This document shows, one piece after another, positions 50,949 through 57,898 of a stretch of 57,898 bases of DNA; positions within the stretch are counted from its first letter, which is position 1; the number at the start of each line of letters is the position of its first letter. The translations under genes were made by a program, and so were the position numbers. This stretch comes from Muribaculaceae bacterium (GTDB taxonomy: Bacteria; Bacteroidota; Bacteroidia; Bacteroidales; Muribaculaceae): the NCBI GenBank assembly GCA_009775365.1, contig VSPM01000008.1, positions 1 to 57,898 on the forward strand, in the 5' to 3' direction. Below the pieces are notes generated by a model. It had not been told where the DNA came from. It did not search any database and was given only the letters and a program-made list of their open reading frames with translations.

Positions 50949-51815
50949 TCACTTGATTCGTAGTGGAGGGAGAAGGGTGCATTCTTTAATGTTGTCGTTT
51001 TCTATGATGCGCAGAGGCACTTCCCGGTCGATGAAGAAACGTAGCTGCGCGCCGCTTGCGAGAATGGCTTCACGCCGGTGGCGGTGGCCCATGCGAGTGT
51101 TTTGCGGCCTCTTCCACTGTGTGATCTTTTTCATTGCGGCAAAGACCGGGCCATTTACTCTCTTGCTTTCTCTCGGCAGTATAGTGTCGGTCACTTCAAA
51201 CAGGTTGCGGGTGTCGCCTTCCCATGGTATGGCATAATTCACGACTACGCGATAGAGAGTGTCTTTTGTCGTCAGGTTGTTGACATACACGCTATTGATT
51301 CCGGGGTGTTCACTGCTTCCTGCCATGTGGGTGGTCTTCGTAGAGAATTTCCATGTCGGGCGAGACACGGTGATCACGTCTGTCAGACACCAGTCGATGG
51401 CTCCCTTCACGCCGATAATGAGCATAAAGGTTATTGACACAGACACATAAATCAGCCTCGCCATGTAGCAAGCCCTGTTTCTGAACGTTCTCCATAGCAT
51501 GAATCCTTCTGCAGCCACGCCGGCAAATGAGATAATATAGGCGGGAACATAATTTTTGAAGCACACTTTAGTCAATATAATCCATATCAATATTGCCGAC
51601 ATTATGACACAGGCGGCATCAAGAATTATGTTTGCGATGCCGCCTGCCGTTGGCTTGAGTGCGCCCGAGTCATGGCTGTTACTTTTTTGAGGGAATTTTA
51701 TGCTCACATTAATTAAAAGGAAGCCTACAGCAATCCCGAGAGCCAGTCCGATAAAGACTGACGCCAGGATGATTGCCTCATCCGAGAAAACTATGCCCGA
51801 AGGGTTGTTCTGCAT
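50949..51815 (-). CDS. Four-helix membrane protein of unknown function
   Basis: 288 aa. The first half has four predicted membrane helices: IILASVFIGLALGIAVGFLL, NIILDAACVIMSAILIWIIL, a YIISFAGVAAEGFMLW segment, and LIYVSVSITFMLIIGVKGAI. The second half (about 165-288) is soluble and beta-rich, with a basic stretch near GHRHRREAILASGAQLRF. I do not recognise the family. Its stop is 110 bp from the sufE promoter region, and it lies 32 nt after the glycoside hydrolase gene on the same strand, so it may follow that gene on one transcript. Confidence 0.65.
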   Translation of the reverse strand: MQNNPSGIVFSDEAIILASVFIGLALGIAVGFLLINVSIKFPQKSNSHDSGALKPTAGGIANIILDAACVIMSAILIWIILTKVCFKNYVPAYIISFAGVAAEGFMLWRTFRNRACYMARLIYVSVSITFMLIIGVKGAIDWCLTDVITVSRPTWKFSTKTTHMAGSSEHPGINSVYVNNLTTKDTLYRVVVNYAIPWEGDTRNLFEVTDTILPRESKRVNGPVFAAMKKITQWKRPQNTRMGHRHRREAILASGAQLRFFIDREVPLRIIENDNIKECTLLPPLRIK

Positions 51816-51847
51816 AAATTGCCTGATGCTTTTATATTAATCTGAAT

Positions 51848-54661
51848 TTATTCCCATTGGGAGTTGTACGACTCGTTGCGTATCTCTTTGATGAGGCGTG
51901 CCGTGGAGGGCTTGGTGAGGAGGTTTCTCACCTGCTCTGGCTCTAAAGAGAGCGTTGGCTTACATTTTTTCGACCCCATGTATTCTTTTACCGACTGAAG
52001 CAGCCATGCGCCTTCCGGATGTTCGGCGGCCTTTTCGATGTCGGTGTTGATAATCATAAGTTTCCCTTTCCCAACGTTGCATTCGAGCATGAGGGCAAGG
52101 CGGTAGTTTCGTTCCACATTGTCGATTACTTCCACAACAGGGTCAACATCTTTGGGCAATCTGTCGATTATAAGTGGGTAAGAGTTATGCACCACTGGAA
52201 ACCATTGCCAGTCGGTGTGGCTGTCGGTGGGATAGTTCTCGAAAGCGGGATGGCTGTTGTCGATCATCAGGCCCATTGTGCCTGGTGAAGGGGTGTGCTC
52301 GATTTTGTCGCATATTGTCCGGAACATTCTGTAGTTCCAATAGTCGGTCTGAAACAGAGGCCCGAGCGTGACTTCAGCCACAGTTGAAGAGTCGGGGCAG
52401 AGAATCACCCTTTTGCCTGCGTTCAGAAGCGCGAGCGCCTCTTCCATGTCGGTGGTGACAGTCACATTGTCTACTTTTTTCATCTTCCACGGATAAACCC
52501 ATATCGTGTAGATGTTTTCCGCGCTGTTGTTGTCGCTCCTCAGCGACAGCTCCATGCGCGTAGGTTTCTTCACACCGGGCATTTTGATTTTGATTTCTCC
52601 GGCATCGACAAGTCCCTTGCCCTGCGTCACGGTCAGGCGTCCGTTGTCGAAAGGGAGGCTCCAGTCTATCACTGACGCGGCATGCTTGTTGTTGGTGTAG
52701 TTTGAAACTTTTACAGGCACGGTTACTTCCTCTCCCTCTGTGAAACAGAACTTCGGGAACTCTGCAAGGATTGTGAGCGGAGCGCATGAACGTCGCCACT
52801 CTTCCGGTGAGATTATCCCCTTGGATTCCATAAACGGGTCGAGGATTCCCACAAGGGCGGTGCCCTGGCCGGGATAGTCCTGGATGTCGAGGAGCTGGAA
52901 TCCTCCCATGTTGGGAGTGCGCAGATTCATCTCCATGTCGGCCAGATATAACTTTGAGGCCCACTTGCCGGAGGCATTGAAGAATTCTTTGTTCTTTCTG
53001 AAAGTGCCGGCTGCTTTTGCTCTTTTCTCAAACTCTGCCAGATTGTCCGGGCGAAGCACGCCTGTGTATTTGCTGTTGCCGGAAAAGTCGGGATAGAACT
53101 GGTATTGTGCCGTCTCATGTCCCACTACGGGCACTTTCGACAGTCCCGCCGCGTGAGAAAAATTCATCTGAGAGTTGGGGTATGTGCTGTTCATTATTCC
53201 GCCGTTGTCGGCGTCAGCATATGAGAACGAAGCGCGGGTGTGGGTGGAGAAGCCGTCGCCGCTGCCCACGCGACATGTCACCAGGAAGTCTTCGCCTTCG
53301 ATATGCCCCTTCCATCCCAGATATATGTTGGAGCCATAAGTGGCAAGCAATCCCGGGTTGACTTCCCTTGCACGGTCAATGAAGGTTCTCATAAGGTCGG
53401 TGTCGCCCCAGAGTTCATTGCCGATGGCAAACATCACAAATGAAGGGTGAGAGCCGTATTCCTCCAGAATCCCCTCCATGTCTTCTTGCAGAAATGAGAG
53501 CAATTCCGGCCTGTCTTTGTCGATTTCTCCCCAGATTGGAAGCTCCGGCTGCAGATAGAACCCTTCTTCGTCGGCCGCGCGGAAGCAGGCTTCGGGGGGG
53601 CACCATGAGTGGAATCTCACATGATTGAGGCCATATTGCTTGAGTGTGCGGAAATATTTTCGCCAGTGGTCCAGATCCATCGGGGTGTGGGCCGTGAGCG
53701 GGAACACGCAGGCGTCGTGGCGTCCGCGCAAGAACACCGGGTCGCCGTTCACTGCAAAATGAGAGCCTGACGCCGTGAAGGAGCGGTAGCCGCAGCTGAT
53801 GTCATAATTGTCTATGACGCATTTTGACTGCGACACAAGGGAGAGCCTTATGTTGTCGAGCCGGGGGCTCCATTCGCTCCATTTTTCCACACCGAAAGGG
53901 AGCGGCAGCAGGAAATCGCATGTGGTGGCCCCTTTGGGAATGTCCACAATTATGGGTTCGGCCTCGTCGGCCTCGGCGCGTAATGTGAAGGGGGCGTCTG
54001 CCGGTTGCGACAGCTTCGCCGCAATCTTATATCCTCCTCGTGCGGTTTTTGGAAAAACTTTAGCCGACGCAATGTGAAGAGGGTTTCGCGCCTCAAGATG
54101 AATTTCGCCTATTAATCCATTCCAGTTGGTCTGGGTTGATTCAGTGCATGCGTGAGAATTGTTGCGGATTGCAAGGGGTATGGAGTCGCTGTTGTTTACA
54201 GTCACTTCTATCCTGTGGCTTCCGGGAGAGAGCAGGCGCGACAGATTGTAGCGGTGTGGCGATGAAATGCGCGAGCAGCTGCCGGCAGTGATGCCGTCTA
54301 TCGTCACGGTTGCCGGGCGGGTTCGCTCGATGAATAGCTCGATGTCTTTGCCTCTCCACGATTCGGGAATCTCCACGGTCTTTGAATAGGTGGCATTCCC
54401 GGAGAAAGTAACTCTCCTTGAAAGTTGCGAGGTGTTGTCTGATTCCGGCACCGGAATCCCCACTCCGTTGGTGTCGAGAGTGCCTGGGAGTGAGAGCGAG
54501 CCAAGGCTCTTTACTGAATCGGGCACATTGTCGAGCCTGAATCCCCATTCTCCTGAAAGATCAAGCCTTTCTCTGGCAGCGATAAAAGATGGAGTGAATG
54601 CCGCCAGGGAGAAGACGATAAGGGAGAGTATGTTTTTAATGTGAATATGCATTATGCTCAT
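51848..54661 (-). CDS. Family 2 glycoside hydrolase (beta-galactosidase/beta-glucuronidase-like)
   Basis: 937 aa from the ATG at 54661; 54652 is an alternative start three codons in. A consensus promoter at 54678-54709 lies upstream, so the longer frame to 54760 is excluded. After a signal peptide (about 25 residues), the mature protein has the GH2 sugar-binding domain (LDLSGEWGFRLDNV) and a beta-sandwich. In the TIM barrel, GLNHVRFHSWCPPEA is followed by the acid/base region FVMFAIGNELWG, with the glutamate in NE. The nucleophile is probably the Glu in VVGHETAQYQ. The sugar specificity cannot be set. It is probably secreted to the periplasm to split plant or host glycans. Confidence 0.85.
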   Translation of the reverse strand: MSIMHIHIKNILSLIVFSLAAFTPSFIAARERLDLSGEWGFRLDNVPDSVKSLGSLSLPGTLDTNGVGIPVPESDNTSQLSRRVTFSGNATYSKTVEIPESWRGKDIELFIERTRPATVTIDGITAGSCSRISSPHRYNLSRLLSPGSHRIEVTVNNSDSIPLAIRNNSHACTESTQTNWNGLIGEIHLEARNPLHIASAKVFPKTARGGYKIAAKLSQPADAPFTLRAEADEAEPIIVDIPKGATTCDFLLPLPFGVEKWSEWSPRLDNIRLSLVSQSKCVIDNYDISCGYRSFTASGSHFAVNGDPVFLRGRHDACVFPLTAHTPMDLDHWRKYFRTLKQYGLNHVRFHSWCPPEACFRAADEEGFYLQPELPIWGEIDKDRPELLSFLQEDMEGILEEYGSHPSFVMFAIGNELWGDTDLMRTFIDRAREVNPGLLATYGSNIYLGWKGHIEGEDFLVTCRVGSGDGFSTHTRASFSYADADNGGIMNSTYPNSQMNFSHAAGLSKVPVVGHETAQYQFYPDFSGNSKYTGVLRPDNLAEFEKRAKAAGTFRKNKEFFNASGKWASKLYLADMEMNLRTPNMGGFQLLDIQDYPGQGTALVGILDPFMESKGIISPEEWRRSCAPLTILAEFPKFCFTEGEEVTVPVKVSNYTNNKHAASVIDWSLPFDNGRLTVTQGKGLVDAGEIKIKMPGVKKPTRMELSLRSDNNSAENIYTIWVYPWKMKKVDNVTVTTDMEEALALLNAGKRVILCPDSSTVAEVTLGPLFQTDYWNYRMFRTICDKIEHTPSPGTMGLMIDNSHPAFENYPTDSHTDWQWFPVVHNSYPLIIDRLPKDVDPVVEVIDNVERNYRLALMLECNVGKGKLMIINTDIEKAAEHPEGAWLLQSVKEYMGSKKCKPTLSLEPEQVRNLLTKPSTARLIKEIRNESYNSQWE

Positions 54662-54677
54662 AATTGTCAAAATTATG

Positions 54678-54709
54678 CAAAAGTAATAAAATGCCTTCAC
54701 ATAGGCAAA
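54678..54709 (-). promoter_or_regulatory. Promoter of the glycoside hydrolase gene
   Basis: Minus-strand TTTG (54709-54706), 20-nt spacer, TACTTTTG (54685-54678). Both boxes match. Predicted leader about 13 nt to 54661, or 22 nt to 54652. Confidence 0.7.
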
Positions 54710-54839
54710 TGTGCCGAGAGGAGAGTCCGTTATAATATAGAGTTGTAAAGATATGGGCAACGTTTTAGAGAAGTGTGGCGGGAAGGGTGGATGCGAGGAA
54801 GGATGAAAGCAATTTTTATGTTTTTTTAAACTGTAAAAA

Positions 54840-54871
54840 TTTGTAGGGAGAATTAAAAAGAGTTAACTTTG
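54840..54871 (+). promoter_or_regulatory. Promoter of the greA leader
   Basis: TTTG (54840-54843), 20-nt spacer, TAACTTTG (54864-54871). Transcription would start near 54875, about 175 nt before the greA start codon. Confidence 0.72.
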
Positions 54872-54874
54872 CAA

Positions 54875-55050
54875 AGAAAATATGGGACACGACGCAAGAG
54901 CGTCTTTGAGGATCTTTTAAGGACCGTCATTAGGTAGGCCGCTAAGGCAGGCAGTGATAGGCGCCCTAAGAGATTCCTTCTTTTTTAATATCTTTAAAAA
55001 AGTTCCCTTTCACCATAACCCGAATATTCAATCAAAACCTTATAAAAAAT
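54875..55050 (+). promoter_or_regulatory. Structured 5' leader of greA
   Basis: The 175-nt leader can form a GACGC/GCGTC hairpin near 54894-54907. A TTAGG...CCTAA pairing (about 54930-54973) encloses a GCC/GGC hairpin. A T-run (CTTCTTTTTT) follows at about 54978-54987 and may allow early termination, giving a short RNA of about 110 nt. In E. coli the greA leader also yields small RNAs (GraL), but sequence kinship is not claimed. No known riboswitch was recognised. Confidence 0.45.
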
Positions 55051-55515
55051 ATGGCAACGTATCTCACCCAGGAAGGGTATGACAAAAAAATGAAGGAACT
55101 CTCCGAACTTGAGGCTCAGCGTCCGATCATCAAGCAGGCTATAGCCGAGGCTCGCGATAAGGGCGACCTTTCGGAGAATGCTGAGTATGATGCCGCCAAG
55201 GAGGCTCAGGGCATGCTCGAGATGAAGATTTCTAAAATCAAGGAGCTCATTGCTTCCGCCCGCATCATCGACGACAGCAAACTCAACACCGAAATAATCC
55301 AGCTTCTCAATAAAGTCACAATCAAGAATGTGAAAAACGGCATGATCGTGACCTACACAATAGTGACAGAAAACGAGGCAAACTTGCGCGAGGGTAAAAT
55401 CGCGTCGACCACTCCGATTGCCCAGGGGCTTATGGGCCACAAGGTGGGCGACCGTGTGCAGGTGCAGGCTCCTGTGGGCCTTCTGGAGTTTGAGGTTATA
55501 AAAATCGAGATTTAA
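55051..55515 (+). CDS. greA: Transcription elongation factor GreA
   Basis: 154 aa. Rescues backtracked RNA polymerase by stimulating cleavage of the nascent RNA. The N-terminal coiled-coil opens MATYLTQEGYDKKMKELSEL, and the acidic tip DLSENAEYDAAKEAQ supplies the catalytic acidic residues. The C-terminal FKBP-like domain ends in the expected strand. The length is standard. It is followed after four bases by the HIT gene, so the two are an operon. The long structured leader upstream is unusual for a housekeeping factor. Confidence 0.95.
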   Translation: MATYLTQEGYDKKMKELSELEAQRPIIKQAIAEARDKGDLSENAEYDAAKEAQGMLEMKISKIKELIASARIIDDSKLNTEIIQLLNKVTIKNVKNGMIVTYTIVTENEANLREGKIASTTPIAQGLMGHKVGDRVQVQAPVGLLEFEVIKIEI

Positions 55516-55519
55516 GGCG

Positions 55520-55909
55520 ATGACTATTTTTTCAAAAATCATAGCGGGGGAGATTCCCTCATATAAAGTGGCCGAGAACGATAAGTTCTATGCTTTTCTC
55601 GACATCAATCCGGTGAACTGGGGCCACACTCTCGTGGTGCCTAAGCAGGAGACCGACTATATTTTTGACATCGACGACGAGCAGCTCGGCGAGATGATGG
55701 TGTTTGCCAAGAAAGTGGCTGTGGCCATGAAGAAGGCGATACCGTGTCGCAAGATAGGGGTGACGGTTCTTGGTCTTGAAGTGCCGCACGCCCACATCCA
55801 TCTTGTGCCTCTTCAGCAAGAGGGCGACATGGATTTCAAGCACAAGATTTCCGACCCTGACCCTGACAAGATGAAATCAATCTGCGAAAAAATAGCCTCG
55901 CAGTTTTAA
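55520..55909 (+). CDS. HIT-family nucleotide hydrolase
   Basis: 129-aa histidine-triad protein, likely a hydrolase of dinucleoside polyphosphates or AMP conjugates. The catalytic HxHxHxx motif is HAHIHLVPL (about residue 92), and the N-terminal FSKIIAGEIPSYKVAE and NWGHTLVVPKQE match the HIT fold. It directly follows greA and is probably co-transcribed. The terminator at 55938-55980 closes the unit. Confidence 0.92.
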   Translation: MTIFSKIIAGEIPSYKVAENDKFYAFLDINPVNWGHTLVVPKQETDYIFDIDDEQLGEMMVFAKKVAVAMKKAIPCRKIGVTVLGLEVPHAHIHLVPLQQEGDMDFKHKISDPDPDKMKSICEKIASQF

Positions 55910-55937
55910 TTAAAAAGTAATAACCGAAATTAAATAG

Positions 55938-55980
55938 GAGAGCGAAAACATGGATGCCCGTGTCTTCGCTCTCTTTGTTT
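55938..55980 (+). terminator. Terminator of the greA-HIT unit
   Basis: 9-bp perfect stem (55938-55946 with 55965-55973, 18-nt loop) followed by TTTGTTT. It may also act on the minus-strand peptidase transcript in the other direction. Confidence 0.75.
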
Positions 55981-55996
55981 CTGGATTGTGGGGAGG

Positions 55997-57643
55997 TTAG
56001 TCGATTCTGAAATGATCGCCGGTCTCTTTCACAATGTTTTCGTAATATTTTTTGTCATAGCCGGGGAATGTGGGATATTCCGGAAGGCCATATTCTGTCA
56101 TGATGAAATTGCCGTCGGCGTCGGTTTTCTTCTGGTTGCCGTCCATATATTTCACAAGAAGGTATATGGCGAGGTCGCGATAGGCATCGGTGGCCTCTTT
56201 CGCAATCTCCTTCCCTTCTTTGTTGACGCTGTTGCGAAGGGCATCCCTGTCCCCTTTGTTGTAGAGGTCTGTGAGTTCCTTCTCTTTCTCGGGTCTTGAA
56301 GCGATATATTTCCCTTCAAGTTTCCCCTGCACTTTGCGGATGTCGGGAATCATGCGGTCATAACGCTCGTAAGCCTGGTTTGCCACCCATGTGTTCATCC
56401 AGAAATTAGAGTCGAAAGAGAAATTGTTGATGTCGCCCGGAGCGAGCTGCAGGGGCACCTCGGTCATTGAGCAATAGAACGGCATATACACAGAGGTGTT
56501 GGTGTCATCGGTGCCGAACCACAACACGCCTCCTACAGGGTCGGGGAGGTCGGCGCGGCTCTGGCTCACGAAGCTCCAGCCGGTCTGCTGGGTGGCAATG
56601 GCACGCTCCATGCAATATTTCTTGCCGTCCACCTCATAGTCCATCGGGCGCCAGCGGTAGGGCACATGGAAAGGCCCGGCGCCAACGTCAGACGTCATTT
56701 CAAAAGGAGTGTCCTCGAAATGGTCGCGCATGCTCAGCTGCATATCCTCAAGAGAGAGCTTCTTGTCGGGAATCACGTAGAGGGGCATAGGCTCGTCGCT
56801 CTTTCCGGCGCACCAGGCATAATAGCGGTCGGTGTCGGGCTTATATCTGCGGAAGAAGCTCCACACGCGGGCGTCGCATCCGCGTCTGGTTGAGGCGTCG
56901 TGATGAGAATAGGCGTCGGCGAAAGAGAAATCCTCGTCCTTGCCATTGAAATATCCGCGCTTGCGGGCAAAAGAGATCACGTCTTTGCTGTGCAATACGT
57001 TCTCCTTGTCTTTGAAGTCAACCTGGCGTATGCGTGGCTCGTTGGCGTGCCCGGAGATGGCATTGTCGGGTATGCGCACGGCAACCCACACGGCACCCTT
57101 CTCGGCGCCCTTGCCAATCATCTCCATCACCCACACTTCATTCTTGTCGGCTATGGAGAACGACTCCCCGCTGCTGGCGTAGCCATACTTGTCGACGAGG
57201 TCTGTCATCACCTTTATGGCCTCGCGTGCGGTTTTTGAGCGTTCGAGGGCGATCTGAATCAGCGAGCCATAGTCTATGATGGAGTTTCCTGTGGTGTCGA
57301 CCAGTTCCTCATGGCCGCCCCAGGTGCTTTCACCGATAGCCACCTGATGCTCATTCATGTTCCCCACAACGTTATAAGTGCGCTCCGGCTGGGGAATTTC
57401 GCCGAGCGGTTTATTTGTGTCCCATTCAATCACTTTCCTCATCTCTCCCGGTGCGTGAGTGGCGGCCGGGGTGTGAGTGAGCATGCCGTAAAGGCTATGA
57501 GAGTCGGCGGCATAAGTCACAAACACCGATCCGTCGACAGTGGCCTTCGGTCCGGCAATGAGATTTGTGCAGCCCACGGCGTCCGGCGCAAGCCAAGCCA
57601 TGGCCGGAAGCAAAAGCGCTAAAGATAAAGAAATTCGTTTCAT
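55997..57643 (-). CDS. Secreted C69-family peptidase (dipeptidase-like)
   Basis: 548 aa. A signal peptide (about residues 1-24, AMAWLAPDAVG) precedes C25, which becomes the N-terminal nucleophile in this Ntn-hydrolase family (VGCTNLIAGPKATVDGS). Later blocks YNVVGNMNEHQVAIGESTWGG and KYGYASSGESFSIADKNEVWVMEM match the C69 core. Length is typical of Bacteroidales members. Role: cleaves short peptides outside the cytoplasm, consistent with peptide use and the POT transporter nearby. The -7 box of its promoter ends only four bases before the start codon. Confidence 0.88.
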   Translation of the reverse strand: MKRISLSLALLLPAMAWLAPDAVGCTNLIAGPKATVDGSVFVTYAADSHSLYGMLTHTPAATHAPGEMRKVIEWDTNKPLGEIPQPERTYNVVGNMNEHQVAIGESTWGGHEELVDTTGNSIIDYGSLIQIALERSKTAREAIKVMTDLVDKYGYASSGESFSIADKNEVWVMEMIGKGAEKGAVWVAVRIPDNAISGHANEPRIRQVDFKDKENVLHSKDVISFARKRGYFNGKDEDFSFADAYSHHDASTRRGCDARVWSFFRRYKPDTDRYYAWCAGKSDEPMPLYVIPDKKLSLEDMQLSMRDHFEDTPFEMTSDVGAGPFHVPYRWRPMDYEVDGKKYCMERAIATQQTGWSFVSQSRADLPDPVGGVLWFGTDDTNTSVYMPFYCSMTEVPLQLAPGDINNFSFDSNFWMNTWVANQAYERYDRMIPDIRKVQGKLEGKYIASRPEKEKELTDLYNKGDRDALRNSVNKEGKEIAKEATDAYRDLAIYLLVKYMDGNQKKTDADGNFIMTEYGLPEYPTFPGYDKKYYENIVKETGDHFRID

Positions 57644-57647
57644 GCCA

Positions 57648-57679
57648 CAAACTTAACCAAAATCCCCGACATTACCAAA
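57648..57679 (-). promoter_or_regulatory. Promoter overlapping the C69 peptidase start
   Basis: Minus-strand TTTG (57679-57676), 20-nt spacer, TAAGTTTG (57655-57648). The box ends four bases before the ATG at 57643, so the mRNA would be leaderless or have a leader of a few bases. Confidence 0.6.
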
Positions 57680-57821
57680 CAGTGAATAATAAACATAAAC
57701 GCCAGAGCATTTGGCGGATGCTCATTTCTTATTCACATTTGCTTTTAAACATACTCTTATTGGTCAATTTTGCTTTATTTTTGATAGAAGTGGCATAATT
57801 GTAAATAAATAAATATAATTT

Positions 57822-57852
57822 TTTGAAAAATTAAAAAATATTATTAAATTTG
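57822..57852 (+). promoter_or_regulatory. Promoter reading out of the window's right end
   Basis: TTTG (57822-57825), 19-nt spacer, TAAATTTG (57845-57852). No start codon with a long frame follows before the window ends, so the driven gene lies beyond it. Confidence 0.5.
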
Positions 57853-57898
57853 TGCAGTTTTATTTTTGATATTTGAGAATGCCATTTTTTTATAGCAC

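Noticed and set aside
54661..54760. Start of the glycoside hydrolase at 54760
   Set aside because: The promoter boxes at 54678-54709 lie inside that extension, and the signal peptide begins only at the downstream methionines.
54994..55542. 182-codon minus-strand frame across greA
   Set aside because: greA is unmistakable on the other strand and the frame has no recognisable features.
1..57898. tRNA, rRNA, CRISPR and insertion sequence content
   Set aside because: No tRNA T-loop or cloverleaf, rRNA stretch, regular spaced repeat array or transposase was found on reading both strands. A tRNA scan could still find a missed gene.

Overview
The window reads as a Bacteroidales chromosome, most plausibly of the Muribaculaceae type (the family-level guess is an inference from gene content and about 50% GC). 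The evidence is a promoter grammar of TTTG-N19-21-TAnnTTTG repeated ahead of many genes, no Shine-Dalgarno pattern, a MurF-alanine racemase fusion, a long IspG, DUF4831, DUF2851, DUF3098 and DUF3467 proteins, and a membrane TPR-HTH regulator of Bacteroidetes type. It is mostly a housekeeping segment. I see no rRNA, tRNA, CRISPR array, insertion sequence or prophage.

Layout. 1-2.5 kb: the edge of a polysaccharide locus on the minus strand (nucleotide sugar dehydrogenase and an A+T-rich family 2 glycosyltransferase). 2.8-7.1 kb, plus strand: NAD(P)HX repair enzyme, DUF4831 protein and exonuclease VII (xseA, xseB). 7.1-13.4 kb, minus strand: MurF-Alr fusion, surE, a glycosyltransferase and mtaB, with a candidate structured RNA at about 9.78-10.06 kb. 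13.7-17.7 kb, plus strand: ftsX-DUF3098-uppP-truB-queA. 17.7-23.3 kb: a membrane-anchored AraC-type regulator divergent from two translationally linked secreted proteins, one with a thioredoxin-like CGWC site. 23.7-30.5 kb: recO, rubrerythrin, DUF2851, a pseudouridine synthase, a degenerate PAP2-like membrane protein and ispG. 30.5-34.9 kb: a porin and dcuB divergent from aspA, an aspartate-to-fumarate module for anaerobic respiration. 35.4-43.1 kb, minus strand: cysS, DUF3467, a LolD-type ATPase, tcdA, a copper-chaperone-like protein, copA and an rRNA methyltransferase. 43.2-57.6 kb: an RsmI-like methylase, a metallo-hydrolase, a lipoprotein, acyl-CoA ligase with an iron alcohol dehydrogenase, a POT peptide transporter, sufE, a membrane protein, a family 2 glycoside hydrolase, greA-HIT and a C69 peptidase.

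The least ordinary material is between genes. Two intergenic units (about 23.4 and 25.3 kb) each carry, on the minus strand, a Bacteroidetes promoter, a shared stretch of about 33 nt and a strong hairpin-plus-T terminator. They look like members of one family of 70-nt RNAs. A diverged third copy sits at about 9.8-9.9 kb, and an unrelated candidate RNA of about 160 nt lies at 35.0-35.2 kb. The greA gene has a structured leader of about 170 nt with its own promoter. Several intergenic stretches hold tandem micro-duplications or short-unit repeats.

All calls come from reading sequence and translations. Family names are recognition by motif and overall resemblance, not database searches, and transcription start sites are inferred from box positions.
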